Below are positions 1 through 5,867 of a stretch of 5,876 bases of DNA, piece by piece. The stretch covers positions 1 through 5,876 of the forward strand of contig UQFY01000035.1 of the NCBI GenBank assembly GCA_900540385.1. Direction: 5' to 3'. Below the pieces are notes generated by a model that was not told the DNA's origin, did no database searches, and saw nothing but the letters and a program-made list of their open reading frames with translations. The DNA is from an uncultured Mollicutes bacterium (GTDB taxonomy: Bacteria > Bacillota_I > Bacilli_A > RFN20 > CAG-826). The first letter of the stretch is position 1. The number at the start of each line of letters is the position of its first letter. The position numbers were made by a program, and so were the translations under genes.

Positions 1-56
1 GCTAAAATGCGGTCTTTTTTTGTGTTTATAGGCTTAAATAGAATTTCCTAATCAAC
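1..56. other. Left flank, no gene seen
   Basis: This is AT-rich sequence with no supportable coding region. A plus-strand T7 run (about 15-21) follows GCGGTC. It could be the tail of a terminator for a plus-strand gene lying left of the window, but the matching stem half is not in view. Confidence 0.3.
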
Positions 57-84
57 ACAAAAAGGCATCCGTATTTGGATGCCT
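57..84 (-). terminator. Rho-independent terminator of the TasA-like gene
   Basis: A perfect 8-bp stem pairs AGGCATCC (63-70) with GGATGCCT (77-84) around a 6-nt loop. Read on the minus strand, the stem is followed directly by a run of five T (complement of 59-63) and then GTGTT. This is the classical intrinsic terminator layout. It lies about 75 nt past the stop codon of the minus-strand gene ending at 158 and so probably ends that transcript. The plus-strand side has no T-run after the stem. Confidence 0.85.
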
Positions 85-157
85 GTAGGTTCATATTGAT
101 AATGTCTAATTTAGCACGTCGTTTTAGTTTTGCTTTTTAAACATCGAATCAAATTGA

Positions 158-1006
158 TTATTTTGCAGCAAAGCCTAAGGTAATAGAGATTTTACCTGTT
201 TTTGCATTGTCTTGATCATCTTGCATGGTTCCTTCAAGCCACACAGCAACGCCAACTTCGACCGTTTCACCTGCAGCAACATTTTCTTTAACAATTTGTT
301 TTGCAAGAGTCTCATCAGTTGCAGAAGCAACGGTTTCAAAGCTATTTACTGGGGTAGGATTGCAATCAAGTAAAGTTAATGCATCGCCTGCATCATCTGT
401 TGGAGCAATATATTTTTTTGCGTTTTCTTCGCTGACTGGCTTCTTTTGGAAAAGGTAATCGGCTTTTGTTTTTGTTGTTTTTAAGAAACCATTTTCTGAT
501 TTTGCGCCAACAATAATTGCAACACGTGTCCATTGTTGCAAAGATAAATCGTGACCTGTTTCGGTTCCACCAATCGCAGAAGAACCATCTAAATAAAGAT
601 TAACGGTTCCTTCGCCCTTATTGGTGATTGAAACAATATATTGTGTAAAGAATCCAGTCTCAGTAGAGACGTCTTTTACTTTATAATAACTTTTTGAATT
701 ACCAGCTTCCGCTTTCCAATCTGGTTGGGCAAAAGTTAATCCATTTGTTGAAGAAACGTCAGCGGTTTTTGAAAAGGCGCTAGCGGCTTCGGTAGTTTTT
801 CCTTCAGTTCCCTTTGCGGTGGCATCAGTAACACCGGTGATACTGATATTTAGATTGCCCTGCGTTCCTTGTGCAGTGATTTTATTGTAGACTGCCGTGG
901 CCGTCTTGTTGGTGGTGAACCACGCGAGGGTCCCGGTTGCGCCCGCGGCCAACGTGCCTGCGGTGAGGACGGATAGCCCGAGCATTATCTTTGTCTTGTT
1001 GTTCAT
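158..1006 (-). CDS. TasA/camelysin-like secreted protein with SipW-type signal peptide
   Basis: A 282-residue protein, probably exported and held at the cell surface or in the extracellular matrix. The start is ATG at 1006-1004, giving MNNKTKIMLGLSVL. A purine-rich, weak GGAAAGAG ribosome site lies upstream. Residues 4-28 form a basic and hydrophobic signal peptide ending in GTLAWFTTNKTATA, followed by NKITAQGTQGNLNISITG. This matches the SipW-dependent pattern of TasA and camelysin (small and hydrophobic residues, a G-T-hydrophobic-A-aromatic-F motif, then N-x-hydrophobic-x-A-G-T-L-like text). By analogy with TasA, cleavage is expected near residues 28-29. The body is rich in Thr, Ser, Lys and short beta-type segments, with a C-terminal VAVWLEG segment (about residues 253-259) and a final ISITLGF strand, consistent with a jelly-roll fibre subunit. 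One Cys is present (LLDCNP). No sipW or second tasA is in the window. The codons of the first ~38 residues are GC-rich, unlike the rest. The family call is by motif, and the exact role (biofilm fibre, adhesin or protease-like camelysin) is open. Confidence 0.8.
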   Translation of the reverse strand: MNNKTKIMLGLSVLTAGTLAAGATGTLAWFTTNKTATAVYNKITAQGTQGNLNISITGVTDATAKGTEGKTTEAASAFSKTADVSSTNGLTFAQPDWKAEAGNSKSYYKVKDVSTETGFFTQYIVSITNKGEGTVNLYLDGSSAIGGTETGHDLSLQQWTRVAIIVGAKSENGFLKTTKTKADYLFQKKPVSEENAKKYIAPTDDAGDALTLLDCNPTPVNSFETVASATDETLAKQIVKENVAAGETVEVGVAVWLEGTMQDDQDNAKTGKISITLGFAAK

Positions 1007-1020
1007 AGTGTGTTTTTTCT

Positions 1021-1092
1021 CTTTCCGCGGATGCCCGGATATGGCGAAACACCCGCTTGTGCGGGCCCATCGGCGTTCTCGGCAGCGCGGAG
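1021..1092 (-). promoter_or_regulatory. Candidate structured 5' leader RNA
   Basis: In the minus-strand transcript, starting about 15 nt upstream of the ATG at 1006, four stems nest inside one another. TCCGCG/CGCGGA pairs 1086-1091 with 1024-1029. TGCC/GGCA pairs 1081-1084 with 1032-1035. ATGG/CCAT pairs 1067-1070 with 1041-1044. CCCGC/GCGGG pairs 1061-1065 with 1052-1056 and closes an ACAA loop. A short CTC/GAG pairing can extend the base. The lowest stem takes in the GGA of the GGAAAGAG ribosome-site-like sequence, so folding could limit translation. No known riboswitch class is recognised. GC-rich DNA folds easily, so function is inferred. Confidence 0.45.
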
Positions 1093-1094
1093 GA

Positions 1095-1101
1095 GGGGGG
1101 G
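1095..1101. repeat. G7/C7 homopolymer tract in leader
   Basis: Seven consecutive G on the plus strand (C on the transcript) sit between the structured leader and the AT-rich promoter region of the TasA-like gene. Homopolymers of this length upstream of surface-protein genes can vary by slipped-strand mispairing. Whether that happens here is not visible from one sequence. Confidence 0.6.
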
Positions 1102-1312
1102 TAACTTTTTTAAATAAACGCAACTGAAAAAGAGACCTATATAAATAAAATTAGGGAATAGAAAATATACCGAGGATAATCATATCTCTATAACGTTTTT
1201 AATGCGCATCTCACAAAAGTAAAAACATTTTCGTTTAAAAACCTTAATCGCGCTAAGCCATTAGTGTGTTAAATTAAACGTGAAATATAGAGTATAAGTT
1301 AGGAGATCTAAA
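1102..1312. promoter_or_regulatory. Divergent intergenic promoter region
   Basis: About 210 nt of AT-rich DNA separates the divergent genes starting at 1006 (minus) and 1313 (plus), so promoters for both should lie here. For the minus strand, the best pair I see is TTGTGA (complement of 1211-1216) and TATAGA (complement of 1187-1192), 18 nt apart and 4 of 6 consensus bases each. This would give a leader of roughly 170 nt. For the plus strand, TGTTAAATT (1267-1275) resembles an extended -10 without a good -35. A perfect 8-bp palindrome ATGCGCAT lies at 1202-1209. None of these is strong enough to assert alone. Confidence 0.4.
1301..1305 (+). promoter_or_regulatory. Ribosome binding site fixing the 1313 start
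   Basis: AGGAG at 1301-1305 is followed by a 7-nt spacer and then ATG at 1313. A second ATG at 1319 would be 13 nt away, so the first is preferred. Confidence 0.75.
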
Positions 1313-2230
1313 ATGACTATGGCAGAGATCATTCAAATAATCATTGGAATACTATCGTTATTAGCAACCATTAGTATACCTATTATGATACATAGATCAG
1401 ATATAAAAAGAATTGAAGAAGATGCAAAGAAACAATTAGAAAGAGATGCCGAAATGTTTATTCGCATCAATTATGAAGAGATTGAATATCTCCCTTTGTG
1501 CATTTTCGCAAATGCAGTGGGGCCATATACTCAAAATAGCAGAAAAATTTATAACAACTTCAATGCTTGTCCAAAGGAAATACAATTCGAAATTCTTAAA
1601 AAGAGGAACATTCCTTTCGGGTTGATAAAAAATAAAAACGTATTTGATGTGTACATCTCTTCTTTTGAAAAGCAATCTTTGAAATATAAGCTTTGGGATA
1701 GAACATGGCTATATGACAACGCTAAATATTTTCATAGGTCTATTCAGCTTTATCGGAATATTAAGCTTGATACGATGAACCCCCACGTTTTTACACCGAT
1801 TCATCCAAACAAAGCGATTCAAAGTGTTGCTCCAAATTTTAAAGAGAGCTTAACCACCTATACTTCAGAATTTCTAGAAATATCATTGAAGGGGGACACG
1901 CAAATAAATTTAGCTGAATCGTCATTTGTCTCCCCTTTTAACGCTATCAATCAGCTCTTTTATATTGAAAACTCTGAAAGGTGCGGTGAAGATACAACAT
2001 GCCTTTGGATCATGCGTTTCATTTTCAGCTCCTGCATAGCTTTTTGGCGTAATAACTTAGTCGAAAACAGCAATGATGATTGGAGACAACTGAATGTCAG
2101 TGATGACATGATACAAACATATGAAGACATGTATTACGACACTTTACTGACGCTATTTACAACATATGGAAATTTAAACGATACCTATATGAGCAATCAC
2201 GCTAAAGAAACAAATAAAAAGAAGAACTGA
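1313..2230 (+). CDS. Membrane-anchored protein of unknown function
   Basis: A 305-residue protein that I do not recognise. The start MTMAEIIQ has a well-spaced AGGAG. Residues ~5-26 form a single hydrophobic helix (IIQIIIGILSLLATISIPIM), followed by HRSDIKR and a charged, probably coiled stretch (IEEDAKKQLERDAE, ~33-47). The positive-inside rule suggests the long C-terminal part is cytoplasmic. The rest is aromatic- and Asn-rich, mostly helical-looking, with no catalytic signature I can name, and ends in a basic KETNKKKN tail. The N-terminal layout of one helix and a short coil resembles many orphan accessory proteins of Firmicutes, but I assign no role. Base composition is low-GC. It is divergent from the TasA-like gene and convergent with GH94. 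It stops at TGA (2228-2230). A small downstream ORF lies in the same frame after a second TGA. Confidence 0.75.
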   Translation: MTMAEIIQIIIGILSLLATISIPIMIHRSDIKRIEEDAKKQLERDAEMFIRINYEEIEYLPLCIFANAVGPYTQNSRKIYNNFNACPKEIQFEILKKRNIPFGLIKNKNVFDVYISSFEKQSLKYKLWDRTWLYDNAKYFHRSIQLYRNIKLDTMNPHVFTPIHPNKAIQSVAPNFKESLTTYTSEFLEISLKGDTQINLAESSFVSPFNAINQLFYIENSERCGEDTTCLWIMRFIFSSCIAFWRNNLVENSNDDWRQLNVSDDMIQTYEDMYYDTLLTLFTTYGNLNDTYMSNHAKETNKKKN

Positions 2231-2278
2231 AATTTAAAATCAATAAACACAACAAATAATTATTGAAGAAATAACATC

Positions 2279-2407
2279 GTGAAGAAATTTACACGTATTT
2301 TAAGCGAACTGATATATGAAAAGCCTATTGTTGCATTATTGCCCATTGTATTTTTTTATCACATCATGCGGGGGCAATGGTTTCTTCATTTAGCGATTCT
2401 TCATTAA
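2279..2407 (+). CDS. Possible 42-residue hydrophobic small protein
   Basis: A GTG-initiated ORF of 42 codons ending in TAA (2405-2407). It begins VKKFTRILSELIYEKP (initiator read as Met), continues into a hydrophobic stretch IVALLPIVFFYHI (residues ~17-29), and ends MRGQWFLHLAILH. The composition, a basic amphipathic start and one short membrane segment, looks like a real small membrane peptide rather than random AT-rich sequence. Only a weak GAAGAA (2265-2270) precedes the GTG by 8 nt. It is in frame with the 305-residue gene upstream, separated by TGA at 2228 and 2264, so a decayed or read-through extension is an alternative. Expression is unproven and no family is recognised. Confidence 0.35.
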   Translation: MKKFTRILSELIYEKPIVALLPIVFFYHIMRGQWFLHLAILH

Positions 2408-2445
2408 GTTCTAAAGAGGGGTGTCCTTCGCTAAGAATCTTCCGA

Positions 2446-2472
2446 AATAGAACCAAATACCAAGGTTCTATT
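2446..2472 (-). terminator. Weak terminator-like hairpin at GH94 stop
   Basis: A perfect 9-bp inverted repeat pairs AATAGAACC (2446-2454) with GGTTCTATT (2464-2472) around a 9-nt loop. On the minus strand it overlaps the TAA stop of the GH94 gene and is followed by only a short TTC rather than a real T-run. It may end or stabilise the GH94 transcript. It also sits between convergent genes and could act on either side, so the terminator call is tentative. Confidence 0.45.
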
Positions 2473-4840
2473 AAGAAACAATACACTGGATATGTAACAT
2501 GTCTCCTTTAGCTGGAACGATGTTTCCATCGATTTTCTTACCATCGACATATAATTCACAAGGTTTGCTCTTCTTTCCTTTAAAAAGAACTTCGATTTCA
2601 TATACGCATCCGCGGTATTTACGGGTGATTTTTGCATTATTGATGTGACTTGGAAGGGTAGGATCGATATAAAGCCCCTCTTCCATAGGGCGAATGCCAA
2701 AGAAATACTCTTTTAAAGCAATATCCATCCATGTAGCAGTGCCAGTTAGCCAACTAACGGCTGCTTCACCGCCACGGAGAGCAAATGGAGCGCGAATATT
2801 GGAGGAATAGATATATGGTTCGGCGTTGTAAGCGTCCACGCCAATCTTTGAAATAATATGGTCCGGTAAAAGCTCAGAATAGATATGGTATGCCTCATCT
2901 GCCCGGTTAAGTAGGCAAAGAGCAATAATGGACCACGTATTTGCATGGCAGAAAATTCCTCCGTTTTCACCAATTCCAGGTGTGGCCCAGGAGATTTCTT
3001 CTTCCTTTGATGGGTAATTTGGTCTTAGTGGGGGATTTTGAATAACAAGACCAAATGGGGAATCGCAATTCTTCATAACCGCATCCATCACGAGATTTGC
3101 TCGAGTATTGTCACTTACACCAGCTAAAACCGCCCAGGCATTAGAATTAATCCATACTCTTCCACAAGGCTCTTTCTCTCCGCCTATACGAACACCAGAG
3201 TCCGTTATAGCACGGATATAATGGTCCTTTTCAAACATCGTTTCATTAAGGATTTTGGTTTCCTTTTGGGCAAGTTCTTCATAGAAAGAGGAAGGTTTCC
3301 CCAGCCTTTTTTCGATTTTTGCCATGATTTTCAATGCTAAAACGTATTGTTCTGCAACCATGACGGATTGGCCTTTTCCCTTACGACAAACCGTATTGAG
3401 ATTATCATTCCAATCGCTTCCAAGCATTAAAGGAATATCGTCTTTACCCATATGCTCATGGGTGTGACGGATAGATGCCTCAAGATGCTCTAAAACCGTT
3501 CCTTCTCCTCCATCATAATAAGGAACTTTTTCATTTAAGAAAGAATCGTCTCCTGTTTCTTTGAGGATTTGATCCACGGTGTATATCATCCAAAGATGAT
3601 CATCGCTTCGATCGCTTATGTCGGATTTCTTTTTCTCGATGTGGAAGAAACGATGGGTCGTTTTACCACATTGGAATTGTTCACTCATGATTTCTTTAAT
3701 CCGTTCTTTAACACGTTCTGGACGCACTAAAACTTGTGAGATGGAATCCTGCGAAGCGTCTCTTACCCCAAAACCACGGACTGTACCTGTCGCGTAGAAA
3801 GAAATCTCACGGCAAACAAGGAAATTGACATACGCTTGATAAGGCGTCCAAATATTGGCCATACGGTCTAACTCTTTATCGTTTGTAGACACATGGAATG
3901 TTTCATCCACTTTTTGCCATTTCTTTAGCACCCCTTCGTAGAGTTCATCTAGATAAGAAAGATCTTTGAAACGATGAACGGTTGAAGGAATGTCTTCTTT
4001 TTTATCCATCGTGCCAAGAACAATAGCAAAGTCCTTTTCTTCATCTTTCTTTAAAGAAAGCTTATAAGAGAAAGCAAATATGCCTTCCCCACCTAAAAGT
4101 TCGGTGTTAGGGCAACCTCCTTTTTCGATTGCTTCCGGATTAGATAAATCACGATATGCGCCTAAGAAGTCTTTTCTTATGGCCGTGTAAGAATCACTTT
4201 TAAGGGTAGAAGTTAAAAAGACATATGGCGTTTCTAAAGGACGTGCTTGGGCATCAATGAAATAGTCATAGACTAAAGCATCCGTTTCTTTGTTATAGAA
4301 GATGTTATTGCTTTGTTTCGTGTAACATTGCCATTGCATCTCACGAAGATACTCCATGTTCCCCATCTCTTTAGCAACATAGATTTCTAAATCGGCAGGA
4401 TGGTTAGAAGCCACTTTAAGGCGATACGTTAAGGCGTTTTCTTTGCCTACAAAGGCAATCACAGAGACGCTAATCCCATCTTTTTTCCCTATATATTTGC
4501 TATACCCTCTTCCATGCCTTGACTCAAAGAAATCAAGAGGGGTGTTTGTAGGAATAACAGATGGGTTCCATACCTTTCCCGTTTGTTTGTCCTTGATATA
4601 GATAAACAAGCCTTGAACATCCGTAGGTGTTAGAAAGAAGCCATAACGGCCAATACGCCAAATCTCTGGGGATTTATACCAGCTAAGATTCCCACCCGCT
4701 TGAGAAATCATTGTGAAGAACGTCTCGTTTGTAAGATAGTTCATCCAAGGGGAGGGCATATCATGTCGATGAAAAACAATCTCTTTGTTCTCATCGTCGA
4801 AAGTGTAGAAAGAGTCTTTGTTGTCACGAGGCTTAAGCAT
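2471..4840 (-). CDS. GH94 glycoside phosphorylase (cellobiose phosphorylase-like)
   Basis: A complete 789-residue cytosolic enzyme of glycoside hydrolase family 94. The family splits beta-linked glucosyl or GlcNAc disaccharides with inorganic phosphate, giving a sugar 1-phosphate plus free sugar. Length fits the ~800-residue cellobiose-type members. The start ATG (4840) follows AGGAGA with a 5-nt spacer. Layout: N-terminal beta-sandwich (~1-300, with PSPWMNYL and ESRHGRGYS), linker helices, (alpha/alpha)6 barrel (~320-715), and C-terminal beta domain (~718-789). From remembered alignment to Cellvibrio gilvus cellobiose phosphorylase, D476 in GSDWNDNLN is the general acid, equivalent to D490. 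R355-x4-R360-D361 (RGFGVRDASQD), H632 in GGIFCHANTW, and T699-G700 in SWLTGTATW form the phosphate site. No signal peptide is present. The isomer specificity (cellobiose, cellodextrin, laminaribiose or chitobiose) cannot be read from sequence alone. Laminaribiose is plausible because Acholeplasma has such an enzyme. No transporter or phosphoglucomutase gene is adjacent. Confidence 0.93.
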   Translation of the reverse strand: MLKPRDNKDSFYTFDDENKEIVFHRHDMPSPWMNYLTNETFFTMISQAGGNLSWYKSPEIWRIGRYGFFLTPTDVQGLFIYIKDKQTGKVWNPSVIPTNTPLDFFESRHGRGYSKYIGKKDGISVSVIAFVGKENALTYRLKVASNHPADLEIYVAKEMGNMEYLREMQWQCYTKQSNNIFYNKETDALVYDYFIDAQARPLETPYVFLTSTLKSDSYTAIRKDFLGAYRDLSNPEAIEKGGCPNTELLGGEGIFAFSYKLSLKKDEEKDFAIVLGTMDKKEDIPSTVHRFKDLSYLDELYEGVLKKWQKVDETFHVSTNDKELDRMANIWTPYQAYVNFLVCREISFYATGTVRGFGVRDASQDSISQVLVRPERVKERIKEIMSEQFQCGKTTHRFFHIEKKKSDISDRSDDHLWMIYTVDQILKETGDDSFLNEKVPYYDGGEGTVLEHLEASIRHTHEHMGKDDIPLMLGSDWNDNLNTVCRKGKGQSVMVAEQYVLALKIMAKIEKRLGKPSSFYEELAQKETKILNETMFEKDHYIRAITDSGVRIGGEKEPCGRVWINSNAWAVLAGVSDNTRANLVMDAVMKNCDSPFGLVIQNPPLRPNYPSKEEEISWATPGIGENGGIFCHANTWSIIALCLLNRADEAYHIYSELLPDHIISKIGVDAYNAEPYIYSSNIRAPFALRGGEAAVSWLTGTATWMDIALKEYFFGIRPMEEGLYIDPTLPSHINNAKITRKYRGCVYEIEVLFKGKKSKPCELYVDGKKIDGNIVPAKGDMLHIQCIVS

Positions 4841-4937
4841 GTTGTTCTCCTAAACATTGTAGTTGGTGCTTATATGTTACACGAAAAGGAAAATAGAAAC
4901 GCCTCTGTTTTTTCGATAGGTAAAAAAGCGAGAATTC
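4841..4937 (-). promoter_or_regulatory. GH94 upstream promoter region
   Basis: About 97 nt lie between the terminator of the right-hand gene and the GH94 start, so GH94 should have its own promoter here. A TATAAG (complement of 4869-4874) could be a -10, but no convincing -35 lies 16-18 nt upstream of it. The ribosome site AGGAGA is the complement of 4846-4851. I compared the sequence around GAAACGCC (about 4896-4903) with a catabolite-response element and found too few matches. Confidence 0.4.
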
Positions 4938-4966
4938 AAAAAGAAAAGCTACCATAACAGGTAGCT
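4938..4966 (-). terminator. Rho-independent terminator of the right-edge gene
   Basis: A 7-bp stem pairs AGCTACC (4947-4953) with GGTAGCT (4960-4966) around a 6-nt loop. On the minus strand it is followed by TTTCTTTTT (complement of 4938-4946). It lies 16 nt after the TAA of the gene ending at 4983, so that gene and GH94 are probably separate transcription units. Confidence 0.8.
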
Positions 4967-4982
4967 CATTCTTTCATGTGTT

Positions 4983-5867
4983 TTAGGCAGCAAGTGGGTC
5001 AACTCTTAAGAAGGTGATGCCTGCCATAAGGCTTTCGCCTACACGGCACCACATTTTAAGGGTTTCGTTGTAGTAGGTATTTCCACTTCCTAAAGGGTAT
5101 CCCTCTTTAGCAACAAAGCCATTTTCCTTTAAGCGCTCAATAAATTGAGGCATATAGGTAGAGGAAACAGTGTCATCTTCTAAGGAAGAGGCTGCAGCAA
5201 AAGTGGTGTTATAGAGTTTCACCCAATTATAGGCATAGCCATACTTTGGATATTCATCGTAGTTATCCACAATGCCCCAATTCCCTTCAATTTCTTTGTT
5301 ATAAAGGAATGGTAATTGGCTGGCTGCATCTTCACCAAAGCTGCTAGCTAAAGTGGTGTACACTTCTTTTGCGCCATCTTTCCATGTCTTTGGTTCAACC
5401 CAATCGGTCAAAGTAGAGAAATCCACGTCCATTGGAGCGTTGGTTTCATTCCATTTGCTGAATTCAACATGTTCCTTTCCTTTGTAGATATCTTCTCCGT
5501 TAAATTCATATTCAATACGATCAAGAACGGTGATGTCATTTCCATAGGAACCTTTTGCTATTCCAGTGGTTAATTTTAAGGAAGATGGGATGATGTTCTT
5601 AGCATTATCTCCGCCTAAGATATGGGAAGAGATATCTTTGACTTCTTCATGTAATTGATAGACGTTTTTAGAAGTAGTTTCGTCTTTCTTCACTTGTTCA
5701 AAGAGAAGAGGAGAAACATCCATATTCAATAAGGTTCCAAAGGATTTTGTTTGGAAGGTGGCAGAAGAAGAATAGGCAACACCATCCTCTCCTACCTTAA
5801 ATGGAATGACTGTATCGCTAGAATAACTATCCACCGGACAATCCGGTGGTTTTTCATTTTCGGGCAC
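4983..5867 (-). CDS. C-terminal part of a probable secreted/lipoprotein, start uncertain
   Basis: 294 residues can be read from a GTG at 5867, directly after an in-frame TAA. No ribosome site, signal peptide or lipobox is present, and the first ~13 residues (PENEKPPDCPVDS) are the translation of a hairpin, so this start is doubtful. The only nearby alternative ATG (residue 49, 5723) also lacks a good ribosome site. The body looks like a real exported protein. A beta-rich part (~20-150, with TFQTKSFGTLL and VEFSKWNETNAP) precedes an alpha/beta part (~165-290) containing LPFLYN, YMPQFIERLKENGF, TYYNETLKMW and MAGITFLRVDP. This resembles the repeated C-terminal domains I associate with Firmicutes lipoproteins, but I cannot name the family. 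Likely readings are the 3' end of a longer gene whose 5' part was lost by deletion, a frameshift, or a contig-end assembly break. One Cys in the body (MWCRV). A strong terminator follows the stop. Confidence 0.6.
   Translation of the reverse strand: MPENEKPPDCPVDSYSSDTVIPFKVGEDGVAYSSSATFQTKSFGTLLNMDVSPLLFEQVKKDETTSKNVYQLHEEVKDISSHILGGDNAKNIIPSSLKLTTGIAKGSYGNDITVLDRIEYEFNGEDIYKGKEHVEFSKWNETNAPMDVDFSTLTDWVEPKTWKDGAKEVYTTLASSFGEDAASQLPFLYNKEIEGNWGIVDNYDEYPKYGYAYNWVKLYNTTFAAASSLEDDTVSSTYMPQFIERLKENGFVAKEGYPLGSGNTYYNETLKMWCRVGESLMAGITFLRVDPLAA
5831..5855 (+). terminator. Terminator-like hairpin facing the plus strand
   Basis: A perfect 8-bp GC-rich stem pairs CCACCGGA (5831-5838) with TCCGGTGG (5842-5849) around a 3-nt CAA loop. 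It is followed on the plus strand by TTTTT C ATTTT. This is an intrinsic-terminator layout for rightward transcription, yet the only gene here runs leftward and its first codons overlap the stem. The minus-strand side has no T-run. It may end an antisense transcript, be a remnant of a lost plus-strand gene, or mark an assembly junction. Confidence 0.55.

Larger units (their letters stand above)
890..1101. other. GC-rich island spanning signal peptide and 5' leader
   Basis: Counting bases by tens gives 131 G+C in 210 (62%) for 891-1100. Samples of the same gene body (181-240 and 601-660) give 37%. The left boundary falls near the codons for TATAVYNK, just after the signal-peptide motif. The right boundary falls at the G7 run at 1101, after which the sequence is strongly AT-rich. 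The block therefore covers the 5' untranslated leader plus the export signal and nothing else. I infer a separate origin, or separate selection, of this 5' module. Confidence 0.7.

Noticed and set aside
146..160. AATCAA/TTGATT inverted repeat at the TasA-like stop codon
   Set aside because: It is a very short AT-only stem with no T-run. The strong terminator at 57-84 explains transcript ending better.
1007..1123. N-terminal extension of the TasA-like gene to a TTG at 1123
   Set aside because: The frame is open, but the extension has no ribosome site, reads as Pro/Arg-rich translation of a GC-rich leader, and would bury the signal peptide 39 residues in. The ATG at 1006 gives a normal signal peptide.
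897..1127. Plus-strand ORF across the GC-rich block
   Set aside because: It is the antisense shadow of the signal-peptide and leader region, has no ribosome site, and is kept open by GC-rich composition.
1202..1209. Palindrome ATGCGCAT as an operator
   Set aside because: An 8-bp palindrome alone, with no second copy and no identified regulator, is too weak to call a binding site.
2338..2380. ATTGCCC/GGGCAAT inverted repeat as a terminator of the plus-strand gene
   Set aside because: It is a 7-bp stem with a loop of nearly 30 nt and no T-run after it, and it lies inside the possible small ORF.
1313..2407. UGA read as tryptophan (code 4), fusing the 305-residue gene and the small ORF
   Set aside because: The Trp codons I checked in the 305-residue gene and GH94 are TGG, and the long ORFs contain no internal TGA. 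An AT-rich code-4 genome would use TGA heavily. The linker between the stops looks non-coding.
4886..4915. Catabolite-response element upstream of GH94
   Set aside because: Aligned by eye to the CcpA consensus around the central CG, several required positions fail on both strands.
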